Source: Acetobacter orientalis
GTDB taxonomy: Bacteria; Pseudomonadota; Alphaproteobacteria; Acetobacterales; Acetobacteraceae
Reading direction: 5' to 3'
Length of the DNA stretch: 64,000 nucleotides
Assembly: GCF_000963965.1 (NCBI RefSeq)
Contig: NZ_BAMX01000013.1
Location: 102,703-166,702 of the forward strand
Notes under the pieces: generated by a model
Seen by the model: the letters and a program-made list of their open reading frames with translations, nothing else
Databases searched by the model: none
What the model was told of the DNA's origin: nothing
Translations under genes and position numbers: made by a program
Shown here: one piece after another, positions 28,300-37,718 of the stretch
Layout: the number at the start of each line of letters is the position of its first letter
Position numbering within the stretch: position 1 is the first letter of the stretch

Positions 28300-29321
28300 T
28301 AGAGTTTTCCGAACAGAGCGGCTGTGTCAGCCATACGGTTGGAGAAGCCCCACTCATTATCGTACCAAGAGCAAATGCGCACCAGTTTACCGCCATCTAC
28401 TAGAGAGGTTTGGGTTGCATCGAAGCTGGAAGAGGCCAGAGCGTGGTTGAAGTCTGAGCTGACCAAGGGTGCGGTTGAGTAAGCCAGAATGCCTTTAAGC
28501 GGGCCAGATTCAGAGGCCGCTTTCAGGGCATTATTTACTTCTTCAACAGAGCCCGGCACTTTTTTTGGTACGAAGTCGAGAGAGACAAGAGACACGTTGG
28601 CGGTTGGCACACGAATGGCCGTGCCATCGAGCTTACCTTTAAGGTGCGGGAGCACGAGCCCAACAGCGCGGGCTGCACCGGTAGAGGTCGGGATCATGTT
28701 CAGGCCAGCAGCGCGGGCGCGGCGCAGGTCTTTGTGCAGGGTGTCTACGGTGCGTTGGTCGCCGGTGTAGGAGTGAATGGTGACCATGTAGCCGCGCTCA
28801 ATACCGAAGGTATCTTCAAGCACTTTGGCAACAGGGGCCAGACAGTTGGTGGTGCAGGACGCGTTGGAAATAACGGTCATGTCTGGGGTCAGAACGTCGT
28901 GGTTTACGCCGTAAACAATGGTTGCATCTACATCTGTGCCGGGGGCAGAGATAAGCACTTTGCGTGCACCAGCCTGCAACAGTTGCCCGGCTTTTTCTTT
29001 GGACGTGAAAAGACCTGTGCATTCCATGGCCACATCAACACCTTGGAAAGGTACTTTTGAGGGGTCACGCTCGGCAGAAACCGTAATGGGTGCCCATGTG
29101 CGGCCATTGGCGGTAATAATAAGTTTGTTGCCATCAACCTTAACATCGGCGGGCAGGCGGCCATGCACACTGTCGTAAGACAGCAGGTGGGCGTTGTCTT
29201 CAACGCTGCCAAGGTCGTTAATGGCTACGGGCACAACGTCGGTCCGTCCGCTTTCAATCAGCCCACGCAGGACAAGCCGGCCAATACGTCCAAAGCCATT
29301 GATCGCGATTTTGACTGCCAT
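28299..29321 (-). CDS. gap: Type I glyceraldehyde-3-phosphate dehydrogenase
   Basis: 340 residues. [14 protein letters not shown] (NAD fold), [15 protein letters not shown] with catalytic Cys (about residue 158), [29 protein letters not shown] and [12 protein letters not shown]. Oxidises and phosphorylates glyceraldehyde-3-phosphate. In the minus-strand operon, 35 nt after the transketolase-like gene, and overlapping pgk. Confidence 0.97.
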   Translation of the reverse strand: MAVKIAINGFGRIGRLVLRGLIESGRTDVVPVAINDLGSVEDNAHLLSYDSVHGRLPADVKVDGNKLIITANGRTWAPITVSAERDPSKVPFQGVDVAMECTGLFTSKEKAGQLLQAGARKVLISAPGTDVDATIVYGVNHDVLTPDMTVISNASCTTNCLAPVAKVLEDTFGIERGYMVTIHSYTGDQRTVDTLHKDLRRARAAGLNMIPTSTGAARAVGLVLPHLKGKLDGTAIRVPTANVSLVSLDFVPKKVPGSVEEVNNALKAASESGPLKGILAYSTAPLVSSDFNHALASSSFDATQTSLVDGGKLVRICSWYDNEWGFSNRMADTAALFGKL

Positions 29322-29356
29322 TTTCTATTCTCCGTTTTTATCCATGGTCGTGTCAG

Positions 29357-31312
29357 TTACGGTCCCCGTGCGTGCGCCCGGGGCTGGTGTGGTGCGGGTG
29401 GGGTAAGCCCCCGTATTGCACCAGAGGCAAAAAGATGGTGCTCCACCTTTTCACAGATCGCTTCGGCGGTAATGCCAAAACGCTCATACAAGGCGTTGGC
29501 CGGGGCAGATGTGCCAAAATCATCCATGCCAACAAAAACTCCTTCGGGGCCAAGCCAGCGCTCCCACCCAAAGCCGGAAGCCGCTTCTATGCCCACTCTT
29601 AACCCTGCGGTGCCCAGTACCTTCTGGCGGTAGCTTGAAGGTTGGTCTGCAAACAGCTCCCAACACGGTATGGACACAACAGCGGCCTGAATAGAGCGTT
29701 CGGCCAGATGGTGCGATGCTTCGAGCGCAATGGCAACCTCTGGGCCAGAGGCAATAAGCGTGACCTGTCTTTTTTCTGGTTGGGACACCACATACCCCCC
29801 ACGTGCGGCACTACCGTAGTAAGCGTGGGGTACAGTGTGGGTGCTGCCTTGTGTGGGGCATAATACCAACACGGCGGGGCCGCCTTGCCATTCAAGCGCT
29901 GCTTCCCAGCATTTGAAGGTTTCATCTGGCGTGGCGGGTCTAAAAACGGCCAGGTGGGGTGTAGCGCGCAGGCTTGCCAACTGCTCTACGGGTTGCCAAC
30001 CACCCCCACCATCACCCATGGCCAAGCCATCTCCTGTTAAGAGATAGAGCATTTTTTGGCGCATGAGGGCGGCCATGCGTAGGGCGGAGCGCATGCGGTC
30101 AACGGTCATCATGCTGGCGGCGCAACAGGGTAGCAGGCCCCCATGCAGCGCAAGGCCGTTAAGCAGGCCCGCCATGCCGTGTTCTTGAATATTACAATCG
30201 AGCTTGTTGGCTGTGGCAGGCTGGGTGCGTTTGCCCGTGTGCTCCTGCATGGCAGATGGCGCTGTGTAGGCAGAGGCCGCTGTCAGGCACACAAGTTCTG
30301 GCAAAATGTCTGACAGGGCGTGCAAGCCAGCAAGCCCGGCTTCTTGGGTTGAGGTATCGTGCGTTGAGCGCATGTGCCATTGCCATGCGCGGTGCCAGTC
30401 TTCTTCAAACAAGGCTGGGCGTTGGCGCAGATGTTCGCGCTCAAAAGCTGCACGCTGCCGGTGCCGCGCAAAGCGCCGCAACCAAGACCGGCGCGATGAA
30501 GCCCCACGCCGTGCGGTGGCACTCCATGGGCCTGTCAGTTCTTCCTCGGGTAACAGGTGCACCCCAAGGGATGATGTGGGAGAGGCCGAGGGCAGGCAGG
30601 CAATAAGTGTGGGCTTTCTGGCCCGCAAGGTTGCTGCCAGGGCAGAGGTAATGGCGGGCAGGTTATCGGCTTCTACCTTGCGTACTGTCCAGCCCGAGGC
30701 GCTAAAACGGGCCAGCGAGTCTGCAAATTCAGACCCTTGAGTGGCCGAGGGCGGGGCAACCAGCATGGCCAGCCGGTCTAGCCCAAAACGGCCTGCAAGC
30801 TGGGCGGCTTCCATCGCGACCCCGGTGGCAAGGTCTGTATCTTGTGCCAAAACCCATGTGCGGTGGTTTACCAAAGAGCGGCCAAAACGCAGGCTAGACT
30901 GTTGCTCTGCCAAGGCCATGCCAACAGCGGCGGCAACACCTTGCCCTGCAGGGCCGGGGGCTACTTCTATGGCGGGGTGGCGGCCATATTCTAATGGGGT
31001 GTGGGTATGGGCGGTGTTGCCTGTTAGTGTGAGCATGGCCCCAAGTAGGGGCAGCATGGTGGTAGAGGGTACGACAAAGCGGTCTCGGTCTGGCCAGTCT
31101 GGGGCTGTGGGGTCAAACCGTAAGACACGGCACCACAGCGCGGTAACGGGCAGGCACATTAAACTAAGCAGGTCAAAGGTGGGGTCTGGCAGGTTTTCAG
31201 CCTGTAGCAGCAGCCGGGCCGTATGGCTCATGCGCGCAACACCAATCTGTTGGGCGGAGAGGGCTCCGTCCTCATGCGAAAGGTGCGGGTCTGTGGTACT
31301 GGCTGTTGCCAT
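29357..31312 (-). CDS. Degenerate transketolase homologue (probable pseudoenzyme)
   Basis: 651 residues, transketolase length and order: PDWPDRDRFV, EYGRHPAIEVAPGPAGQGVAAAVGMA, QEHGMAGLLNGLALHGG and WQPVEQLASLRATPHL align well. Catalytic parts do not. The thiamine-diphosphate motif GDG...N(x)N reads QDT (residues 157-159) and VAPPSATQG (185-193); the GHPGAP and GHGSM histidine segments are absent (DRFVVPSTTML), as are the SHG and HDS histidines and the aromatic residue stacking on the pyrimidine. The Glu of REFGM survives as QEHGM. It sits where active tkt usually lies in alphaproteobacterial tkt-gap-pgk operons. ATG 31312 has AAGGCAGG upstream; ATG 31342 is the alternative. It may be regulatory or structural, or have altered chemistry. 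Confidence 0.85.
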   Translation of the reverse strand: MATASTTDPHLSHEDGALSAQQIGVARMSHTARLLLQAENLPDPTFDLLSLMCLPVTALWCRVLRFDPTAPDWPDRDRFVVPSTTMLPLLGAMLTLTGNTAHTHTPLEYGRHPAIEVAPGPAGQGVAAAVGMALAEQQSSLRFGRSLVNHRTWVLAQDTDLATGVAMEAAQLAGRFGLDRLAMLVAPPSATQGSEFADSLARFSASGWTVRKVEADNLPAITSALAATLRARKPTLIACLPSASPTSSLGVHLLPEEELTGPWSATARRGASSRRSWLRRFARHRQRAAFEREHLRQRPALFEEDWHRAWQWHMRSTHDTSTQEAGLAGLHALSDILPELVCLTAASAYTAPSAMQEHTGKRTQPATANKLDCNIQEHGMAGLLNGLALHGGLLPCCAASMMTVDRMRSALRMAALMRQKMLYLLTGDGLAMGDGGGGWQPVEQLASLRATPHLAVFRPATPDETFKCWEAALEWQGGPAVLVLCPTQGSTHTVPHAYYGSAARGGYVVSQPEKRQVTLIASGPEVAIALEASHHLAERSIQAAVVSIPCWELFADQPSSYRQKVLGTAGLRVGIEAASGFGWERWLGPEGVFVGMDDFGTSAPANALYERFGITAEAICEKVEHHLFASGAIRGLTPPAPHQPRAHARGP

Positions 31313-31554
31313 GTGCCTGCCTTGTGTGACGGGCCTGATCATGGGTGACAGGTCTTCTCATCACTCTGCCTTTGCTCCTTAACGGTGTGCGCCATGAAGG
31401 GCAAGGGGGGAGGGCCTTGGTCGATTTGCATGGCTGTAGCATGCCATAGACAGCAGTTTTTTTGCGTCTGTTGCGCTGTCTGCCTTGCGTCTGGCCGCAA
31501 TGGGCGCAAAACAGGGTAGAGTTAAAGACCCCGCCCTAGCGTACGAGTGGAGAA

Positions 31555-32037
31555 ATGCCAGCCATGCCTTGTGTTGTTTATACCCGTATGCCGCGGCCTG
31601 CTGTTAAGCTGCTGCTTGTGGCGGGGGCGGTTGTCGGGTTAAGTGGCTGCAAGCTGGTAGACCAAAAAACCTTTAACCCGCAGGCGGGTAGGGCACCTCA
31701 GCCCTATATTCCACCCCCACCAGTGGTTGTGCCTATACCACCCCTTATTGAGTTGGTTGAGGGTACCCCGGTAAGCGCGTGGCAGCACCCCGTTGAGCAG
31801 ATTGTGCATAAAGCACTGGCCCGTAAGCCCAATATTCTGTTTACTGTAAAATGCTTGGTGCCAGTGTCTGGCGATAGCGTCCACGACCAACAGGCGCTTA
31901 TTCACTTGGTACAAGGTGATGGGCAGGCTGTGGCACAGACCATGACAGAGGCTGGCGCCCCACCAGAGCAGGTGGAAATAACCGCTATGCCGGATTCGAC
32001 CGTGACGAAGCCCCTTGTCAGGGTGTATGTGCGATAA
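31555..32037 (+). CDS. Putative lipoprotein, function unknown
   Basis: 160 residues. GGAG is 5 nt before ATG 31555. A hydrophobic segment ends in lipobox LSGC (Cys about residue 32), followed by a proline-rich linker (YIPPPPVVVPIPP) and a globular part about residues 65-160 with alternating strands (ILFTVKCLVPVSG, VEITAMPDSTVTKPLVRVYV). The tail resembles small periplasmic domains, but no family is recognised. In-frame ATG 31588 is an alternative start that shortens the N-region. It is divergent from the transketolase-like operon and 104 nt before hemA. Confidence 0.7.
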   Translation: MPAMPCVVYTRMPRPAVKLLLVAGAVVGLSGCKLVDQKTFNPQAGRAPQPYIPPPPVVVPIPPLIELVEGTPVSAWQHPVEQIVHKALARKPNILFTVKCLVPVSGDSVHDQQALIHLVQGDGQAVAQTMTEAGAPPEQVEITAMPDSTVTKPLVRVYVR

Positions 32038-32141
32038 CATCACATTTTTTACTGTGAAGATTGTGTTAAAGACCGGCCAGACGGCCGAAGGGCCACGTGC
32101 CGTGCCCCGACCGTTTCTGACGACGCGAGGAGAGTAGTAGC

Positions 32142-33407
32142 GTGGGATTGATCAAAAACGCGCGGCATCCGTTTTACGAGCACTGCCATACGGCACTTAA
32201 CACCATTAGGCAGCAGGGGCGTTACCGTACCTTTACCCCGCTTGCCCGGTTGGCTGAGCGTTTTCCGCTGTATGAAGAAGATGTGCCCGCCCTGCCAGAA
32301 GGCCGGGAGGTTGTTGTGTGGTCTACCAACGATTACTTGGGCATGGGCGTTGTACCCGAAGTGCAGGAGGCCGCTATTGCGGCCATACGTGAACATGGGG
32401 CCGGTGCGGGTGGTACGCGCAATATTGCAGGCACCAGCCCGCTACACACCCAGCTAGAAGCCGAAATGGCCAGCCTGCATGGTAAAGAGGCTGGCCTGCT
32501 TTTTGTGTCTGGTTATGTGTCTAACCAAGCCAGTTTGCAGACCATTTTAACCTCTATGCCGGGTTGGATCTGTTTTTCTGACCGCATGAACCATGCTTCC
32601 ATGATTGCGGGTATTAAGGGCGCACGTGGCTCCCAAACCGTTATTTTTGAACATAACGATTTAGCCGACCTTGAAGCCAAACTAGCCGCAGCCCCAGCAG
32701 ATGCCCCTAAGCTAATTGCTTTTGAGAGCGTTTATTCCATGGACGGCGATATCTCTGATATTGCCGGTATTTGTGCCCTTGCCCGTAAATATAACGCTCT
32801 GACCTACCTTGATGAAGTGCATGCCGTTGGCCTGTATGGGGAAGAAGGCGGCGGTGTCTCCCAACGTGATGGGGTGGCGGATCAGGTTGATATTATTGAG
32901 GGCACCCTTGCCAAAGGCTTTGGGGTGCATGGCGGCTACATTACGGCCTCGGCTGAAATTGTAGATTTTTTGCGCTCTACCGCTTCGGGCTTTATTTTTA
33001 CAACAGCTCTGCCGCCTTCTGTTGTTGGGGCTGCTTTGGTGAGCGTTAAAAAAGTACGGGCTGAAAATTGGCGGCGCGAGGCCATTTTTGAACGGGTTAA
33101 CACCTTCCGCCAGCGCTTGCGGGCTGCGGGTATTCCCTTCACCATGACCCCAAGCCACATTGTACCCGTACCCATTGGCGATGCTGAAATTTGCAAACGC
33201 ATTAGCCGCCGTTTGCTCAACGAGTACGGCCATTACGCAACGCCCATTAACTACCCCACCGTTGCACAAGGGACGGAACGCCTGCGCCTAACCCCTGGCC
33301 CTTTCCATACCGATGAAATGATGGACGATATGGTACGTGCTCTTGCCATACTGCTACGGGAAGAAGGCGTTTTGCGTGCCGCCGTTGCTGAAGAAGCAGT
33401 AGCGTAA
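32142..33407 (+). CDS. hemA: 5-aminolevulinate synthase
   Basis: 421 residues, PLP enzyme of the alpha-oxoamine synthase family that condenses glycine with succinyl-CoA (C4 haem pathway, the alphaproteobacterial and mitochondrial route). [64 protein letters not shown] with the Schiff-base Lys, and TALPPSV. The usual Ala after the Lys is Gly. GTG start with GAGGAGAG 10-17 nt upstream. Haem demand fits the haem-rich respiratory dehydrogenases of acetic acid bacteria. Confidence 0.96.
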   Translation: MGLIKNARHPFYEHCHTALNTIRQQGRYRTFTPLARLAERFPLYEEDVPALPEGREVVVWSTNDYLGMGVVPEVQEAAIAAIREHGAGAGGTRNIAGTSPLHTQLEAEMASLHGKEAGLLFVSGYVSNQASLQTILTSMPGWICFSDRMNHASMIAGIKGARGSQTVIFEHNDLADLEAKLAAAPADAPKLIAFESVYSMDGDISDIAGICALARKYNALTYLDEVHAVGLYGEEGGGVSQRDGVADQVDIIEGTLAKGFGVHGGYITASAEIVDFLRSTASGFIFTTALPPSVVGAALVSVKKVRAENWRREAIFERVNTFRQRLRAAGIPFTMTPSHIVPVPIGDAEICKRISRRLLNEYGHYATPINYPTVAQGTERLRLTPGPFHTDEMMDDMVRALAILLREEGVLRAAVAEEAVA

Positions 33408-33494
33408 CGATTGGGTAAAACGGAGGGCGGGCAGGTTATTTGCGCCCTGCCCCTTTAAGTTATGCGCCATAGTGTTTATTGGCCGCACAGATAT

Positions 33495-33539
33495 AAAAAG
33501 GGCCGCTACCCAGTCTATACAGGGGTAGCGGCCCTTTTT
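33495..33539. terminator. Bidirectional terminator between hemA and the DsbA-like gene
   Basis: A perfect 17-bp stem AAAAAGGGCCGCTACCC / GGGTAGCGGCCCTTTTT with an 11-nt loop. T runs on both strands. Confidence 0.95.
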
Positions 33540-33556
33540 GTGGTGTGGCGTTTACG

Positions 33557-34333
33557 TTATTGAGCTTTGCGTAGGCGGGCCAGTGCGGCTTTGAGTTCTT
33601 CTAAAGACACAGCACCGGGAATAATTTCTTTATCCCCAATCACAAAGGTAGGCGTACCTTCAAGGTCTATGGAGCGGGCCAGATCAAGGTTCTGGCGCAT
33701 GGTGTCCAGCACTTTTGGGTTTTTCATGTCGGCAATTAAGCGGTCTGCATCTAGGCCTACATGTTGGGCCACGCGCCGAATCCGGTCTGTTGAAGGGCTT
33801 GCGCTATCGCTCATCAGCGCTTTTTGGAACTTGCTGTAAGCGTTTTGCAGGCCTGCGGCTAAAATGGCCTGCGTGTCTAGCACGCTGTTGGCCCCTAGCA
33901 CGGGTACAATTTTTTCAACCAAGCGCAGGTCTGGCTCAGAAGCGACTAGGGTATCTAGGTCTGCCAAGACTTTGCGGCAGTAGGGGCAGCGGGGGTCGTA
34001 AAATTCGACCACTTCAAGCGTGCCGTGGGGGTTGCCTAGCACAACATCTGTGTTGCTTTGGCCAAACTTAGCGCGGTCGCGTTTAACCACATCTAGGGCA
34101 GAAGAGGTTTTGCGTGCCGCAGCCTGTGTTTGCAGGGCCGTAATGGCGTCAGACAGAATACTCGGGTCTGTCTTGAGCGCGTTACGCAGTATTGTCACAA
34201 TTTCTGCGCGTTGGGCCGGTGTAAAGCTGGTTTCAGCCGCGTGGCCAAAGGGTGTGCCAACACTCAGCAGGGACAGGCAGGTAACCCCGGCAAGGGCATA
34301 CCGCCGGAAAGAAAGGGGGAGCAGCTTTTTCAT
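33557..34333 (-). CDS. Periplasmic DsbA-family thioredoxin-like protein (Com1/ScsC type)
   Basis: 258 residues with a signal peptide (KKLLPLSFRRYALAG...GHAAE). A helical N-terminal extension (about residues 40-85) precedes the thioredoxin fold, as in Com1/ScsC proteins where it can drive oligomerisation. Active site CPYC (about residue 115), preceded by VVEFYDPR; cis-proline loop GTPTFVIG. Likely forms, isomerises or reduces disulfides in exported proteins, several of which in this window carry paired cysteines. No dsbB or dsbD gene nearby. It shares a terminator with hemA. Confidence 0.88.
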   Translation of the reverse strand: MKKLLPLSFRRYALAGVTCLSLLSVGTPFGHAAETSFTPAQRAEIVTILRNALKTDPSILSDAITALQTQAAARKTSSALDVVKRDRAKFGQSNTDVVLGNPHGTLEVVEFYDPRCPYCRKVLADLDTLVASEPDLRLVEKIVPVLGANSVLDTQAILAAGLQNAYSKFQKALMSDSASPSTDRIRRVAQHVGLDADRLIADMKNPKVLDTMRQNLDLARSIDLEGTPTFVIGDKEIIPGAVSLEELKAALARLRKAQ

Positions 34334-34511
34334 ATTGCGGAGCGTAAAGCAGAACCTGCACTATGGGAATGCCGTAATACTGGCGCTGAGTGCCGAAAAC
34401 TCCGCATGAAATGCGGCCCGCGTGTTGCTGCCAGCGCAGAACGGGGTTAATCGGGAAGAGAGCCAAAAGTGCCCACAAACAGGGTGACCAGAGAGATGGA
34501 GAGACTAAGGC

Positions 34512-35954
34512 GTGTCCGAGCGTTTTAAAAAAGCCCGTTCTGCCCGGCTTACGCCGTTATTTTCAGCTCCGGCCCGTATGGGGGTGCTTCTGCTGGCAAC
34601 GTCGCTTACGGCGTGCAGCATGTTTTCATCTGGGCAGAGCGCACCACCACGCACTGTAGCAGGCTTTATTGGTGAAGTTGTTGCAGATGAACCCCAAGCA
34701 GCCCTAGCCGCGCGTGATGTGCTGGCAAAGGGTGGTAACGCGGCTGATGCCGCCGCCGCACTGGGTTTGGCGCTTTCTGTCACCTTGCCCTCTCGTGCGT
34801 CTTTAGGGGCAGGTGGGGCCTGCTTAGCATGGAAACCGGGCCAGCCGCAGGGGCAGGCTTTCTTGTTCCTGCCTAAAGCAGGGCAGGCGCAAGCAGGGGC
34901 AGACCGCCCTGCTTCTGTGCCTATGCTGGCGCGTGGCCTGTACCTTATGCAGTTGCGTTACGGCAGTGTTGACTTTGGTGAGCTTGTTTTACCTGCCCGC
35001 AACATGGCGCGTGCTGGTGTGCCGGTAAGCCCGTTGCTGGCGGCAGATATGAGCGCGGTTGAAGCCCCTTTGTTGGCTGATGAAAAAACCAACGCCATTT
35101 TTAGCAACGGCAATGGCAGTGTGCTCAAAACCAGCGACCTTATGGTGCAGCCACGCCTTGCTGGGGCGCTGGAGCGGATTCGCATTGCAGGTGTAGGTGA
35201 CCTGTACGAAGGGTCTTTGGCACAAACCTTTGTGCAGGCCGCCCAAGCCGCAGGGGGTGGGTTAAGCGCCCAAGACCTGCGTGCGAGCATAGCTGCGGTT
35301 TCTGCGCCACTTATGCTCCGTGCAAATGGAGTCGATATTAGTTTTCTGCCCCCACCAGCCGATGGTGGTTTGGGTACAGCGGCTGTGTTTGCCGGTGGGC
35401 AAAACCACGCTACAGTGCGGGGTGAGGCCGTTGTGGCGGGCTGGCGTGCCTCTGCCAAAGGCAGTGCGGCAAATGTTGCTGCGGCACAGGCTCTGCTCAA
35501 TTCTGGCAATTTGCCCGGTGGTGCAGCCCTTCCGGCACTGCCCGCGTCAACCTCCTTTATCGTAACAGACCGGCAGGGTGGTGTTGTGAGCTGTGCGCTC
35601 AGCATGAACAACCTGTTTGGAACAGGGCGTGTTGCTGGCTCTACCGGTGTGGTGCTTGGGGCCTCTCCGGCTCGTTTGCCGCTGCCGTTGTTTACGGCGG
35701 CTATTGCGCACCAAGGGAGTGGGCAGTTCCGGGCTGCGGCTACCGCGTCTGGCCAGAATGTTGCAGCTGATACAGCGGCTGTTGCCCTACAGGCTGCACT
35801 GGCTGGCGGTAAGCCACAGGTTAGCAGTGGGCCGGGGCGTGGTAATTCCGTATCCTGCCCGGCGGGCTTGCCGGGTGATAGTGGCAAGTGCTTTGGTTGG
35901 ACAGACCCGCGCGGCAGTGGCTTAGCGGTTTCATCTGGTGGGGTGCAAAAATAA
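34512..35954 (+). CDS. Gamma-glutamyltransferase-like lipoprotein
   Basis: 480 residues with a lipoprotein signal ending LTAC (Cys35 from GTG 34512; ATG 34578 is an alternative start). The Ntn-hydrolase GGT core is recognisable: KGGNAADAAAALGLALSVTLPS..GAGGACLAW and STSFIVTDRQGGVVSCALSMNNLFGTG, which keeps the nucleophile Thr position. Missing are the substrate-binding FRE(x)AP Arg region, the Asp of NNQMDDF and the PGGSRI-like oxyanion segment; the protein is also about 100 residues short of usual GGTs. A diverged or non-catalytic envelope protein is likely. It lies between the DsbA-like gene and recA. Confidence 0.72.
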   Translation: MSERFKKARSARLTPLFSAPARMGVLLLATSLTACSMFSSGQSAPPRTVAGFIGEVVADEPQAALAARDVLAKGGNAADAAAALGLALSVTLPSRASLGAGGACLAWKPGQPQGQAFLFLPKAGQAQAGADRPASVPMLARGLYLMQLRYGSVDFGELVLPARNMARAGVPVSPLLAADMSAVEAPLLADEKTNAIFSNGNGSVLKTSDLMVQPRLAGALERIRIAGVGDLYEGSLAQTFVQAAQAAGGGLSAQDLRASIAAVSAPLMLRANGVDISFLPPPADGGLGTAAVFAGGQNHATVRGEAVVAGWRASAKGSAANVAAAQALLNSGNLPGGAALPALPASTSFIVTDRQGGVVSCALSMNNLFGTGRVAGSTGVVLGASPARLPLPLFTAAIAHQGSGQFRAAATASGQNVAADTAAVALQAALAGGKPQVSSGPGRGNSVSCPAGLPGDSGKCFGWTDPRGSGLAVSSGGVQK

Positions 35955-35984
35955 GCGTCTAGCTTGCCCTAATGGGGTGCTAGC

Positions 35985-36016
35985 AAAAACAGGCGGCAGA
36001 GAGCCGCCTGTTTTTG
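35985..36016 (+). terminator. Rho-independent terminator
   Basis: CAGGCGGC / GCCGCCTG stem, loop AGAGA, then TTTTT. Ends the GGT-like transcript just before the recA promoter. Confidence 0.9.
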
Positions 36017-36018
36017 GC

Positions 36019-36046
36019 TTGAATTGTTCTTATTTTGTTCTATTTA
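36019..36046 (+). promoter_or_regulatory. recA promoter with LexA (SOS) box
   Basis: GTTC at 36026-36029 and GTTC at 36037-36040 are separated by 7 nt, exactly the alphaproteobacterial LexA operator GTTC-N7-GTTC. It lies between a possible -35 TTGAAT (36019-36024) and -10 TATTTA (36041-36046), spacing 16, so LexA would block the promoter directly. The recA start is about 190 nt downstream. Confidence 0.8.
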
Positions 36047-36238
36047 GAACAGAAGGAAACCGAATAGTTAAAGAAGTGCTAAAACAAAAGACAGCCCAGC
36101 CCGCACATTGCGAGCAAGGTTGTTTTTGTGGCACGTTTTGAACAAACGCGCTGTGTCGGAAAAGTGCTGTGCCAGCGTGGCAATGCCATTGTGATGCGTC
36201 TTTGGTAGAACCCAAAGGCCGAAGGGAAAAGTAAAAGC

Positions 36239-37270
36239 ATGGATAAGGCAAAAGCTCTTGAAGGCGCATTAGGTCAGATTGAGCGCGCTTTTGGGAAAGG
36301 CTCTGTCATGCGTTTGGGCCAGCGCCCGCGTGAACAGGCTGATGTTATTCCCACCGGGTCTTTGGGGTTAGACATTGCGCTGGGCATTGGTGGCCTGCCG
36401 CGTGGCCGCGTTATTGAAATTTATGGCCCAGAAAGCTCTGGTAAAACCACCTTGGCACTGCACGCTATTGCCGAAGCGCAAAAACGCGGTGGCACTTGCG
36501 CCTTTATCGATGCCGAGCACGCGCTAGACCCCGGCTACGCTAAAAAGCTGGGTGTTGATATTGATAACCTGCTGATCAGCCAGCCAGATGCGGGCGAGCA
36601 GGCACTGGAAATTGCTGATACCTTGGTGCGCTCTGGTGCCATTGATGTGCTGGTGGTGGATAGTGTGGCAGCCCTTGTGCCGCGTGCCGAACTTGAAGGT
36701 GACATGGGCGACAGCCACGTGGGCCTGCATGCCCGCCTTATGAGCCAAGCCCTGCGTAAGCTGACGGGTTCGGTTGCCCGCTCTAACACCATGATGATCT
36801 TTTTGAACCAGATCCGTCTGAAAATTGGTGTAATGTTTGGCAACCCCGAAACCACAACAGGCGGCAACGCGCTTAAGTTTTATGCCTCTGTGCGTCTTGA
36901 TATCCGCCGTATTGGGTCAATTAAAGATAAAGACGAAGTGGTGGGCAACCAAACCCGCGTGAAGGTGGTCAAAAACAAAATGGCCCCGCCTTTCAGGCAG
37001 GTTGAATTTGACATTATGTACGGCGAAGGCATTAGCAAGGTTGGTGAGCTTATTGACCTTGGGGTGAAAGCCGGTGTGGTTGAAAAGTCAGGCGCGTGGT
37101 TCTCGTGCGATAGCCAGCGTATTGGCCAAGGCCGCGAAAACGCCAAACAGTTCCTGCGTGACCACCCTGAAATGGCCGCTGAAATTGAACGAAAAGTGCG
37201 CGAGCATGCCGGTGTTGTGGCTGAGGCCATGATGGTTTCTCCAGACACGCACGAAGCTGAAGAAGACTAA
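36239..37270 (+). CDS. recA: Recombinase RecA
   Basis: 343 residues. Walker [10 protein letters not shown] (about residue 64-72), [48 protein letters not shown] (Walker B and loop L1), [28 protein letters not shown] (loop L2). Forms filaments on single-stranded DNA, exchanges strands and triggers LexA self-cleavage. GAAGGGAAAAG precedes ATG 36239. SOS-regulated by the upstream box. Confidence 0.98.
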   Translation: MDKAKALEGALGQIERAFGKGSVMRLGQRPREQADVIPTGSLGLDIALGIGGLPRGRVIEIYGPESSGKTTLALHAIAEAQKRGGTCAFIDAEHALDPGYAKKLGVDIDNLLISQPDAGEQALEIADTLVRSGAIDVLVVDSVAALVPRAELEGDMGDSHVGLHARLMSQALRKLTGSVARSNTMMIFLNQIRLKIGVMFGNPETTTGGNALKFYASVRLDIRRIGSIKDKDEVVGNQTRVKVVKNKMAPPFRQVEFDIMYGEGISKVGELIDLGVKAGVVEKSGAWFSCDSQRIGQGRENAKQFLRDHPEMAAEIERKVREHAGVVAEAMMVSPDTHEAEED

Positions 37271-37718
37271 AGGCCGCCTATAAGGCGCTTGGGTTAGCCC
37301 TCTGCGCTTTACAAGCTGTAAAACTGAGCACTGGCATGCTGTTTCAAAGAGCGTGCCAGTGCTTTTTTTATATGGTGTGCCGCACGGTGTTTCTCGGCAC
37401 AGCCAAGGGGGCTGTTTCAAAAAATACTTAGGTCGGGCAGGTCTGTCTTTTGGTGCGTGCGCACGGTGTGTTTGGCCACTGCGGCAGCTCTAACGCTTCG
37501 TTGTATGGCCGCCTTTATAGGATTCATGAAAATGCTCAACCAGCCTGCAATGCCGTGTTTTTACACTAGCTTCTAAAGGTCGTGCAGGTTGGTTTTTTAA
37601 GCGCCGTATAAACGGCGCTGCCCCGGTAAGGGTATCCCGAGGCTCTTTATTTCAGGCGTAAACGCGTGGTTAGGTCTGTTTGCTTACGCCTGTATCGGTT
37701 TGGGCTATCTGCCGCCGG
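37271..37718. other. Intergenic region after recA with terminator-like hairpins
   Basis: 448 nt without a supported gene. It holds the recA terminator, a short sequence at 37410-37422 shared with the IS-like end near 4.5 kb, a second terminator-like stem (37538-37549 / 37583-37594, followed by T6) and a perfect 8-bp hairpin AGCGCCGT / ACGGCGCT at 37600-37619. A small RNA gene ending at 37598 is possible. Confidence 0.4.
37327..37369 (+). terminator. Rho-independent terminator of recA
   Basis: GCACTGGCA (37328-37336) pairs with TGCCAGTGC (37354-37362), followed by T7. Confidence 0.85.
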
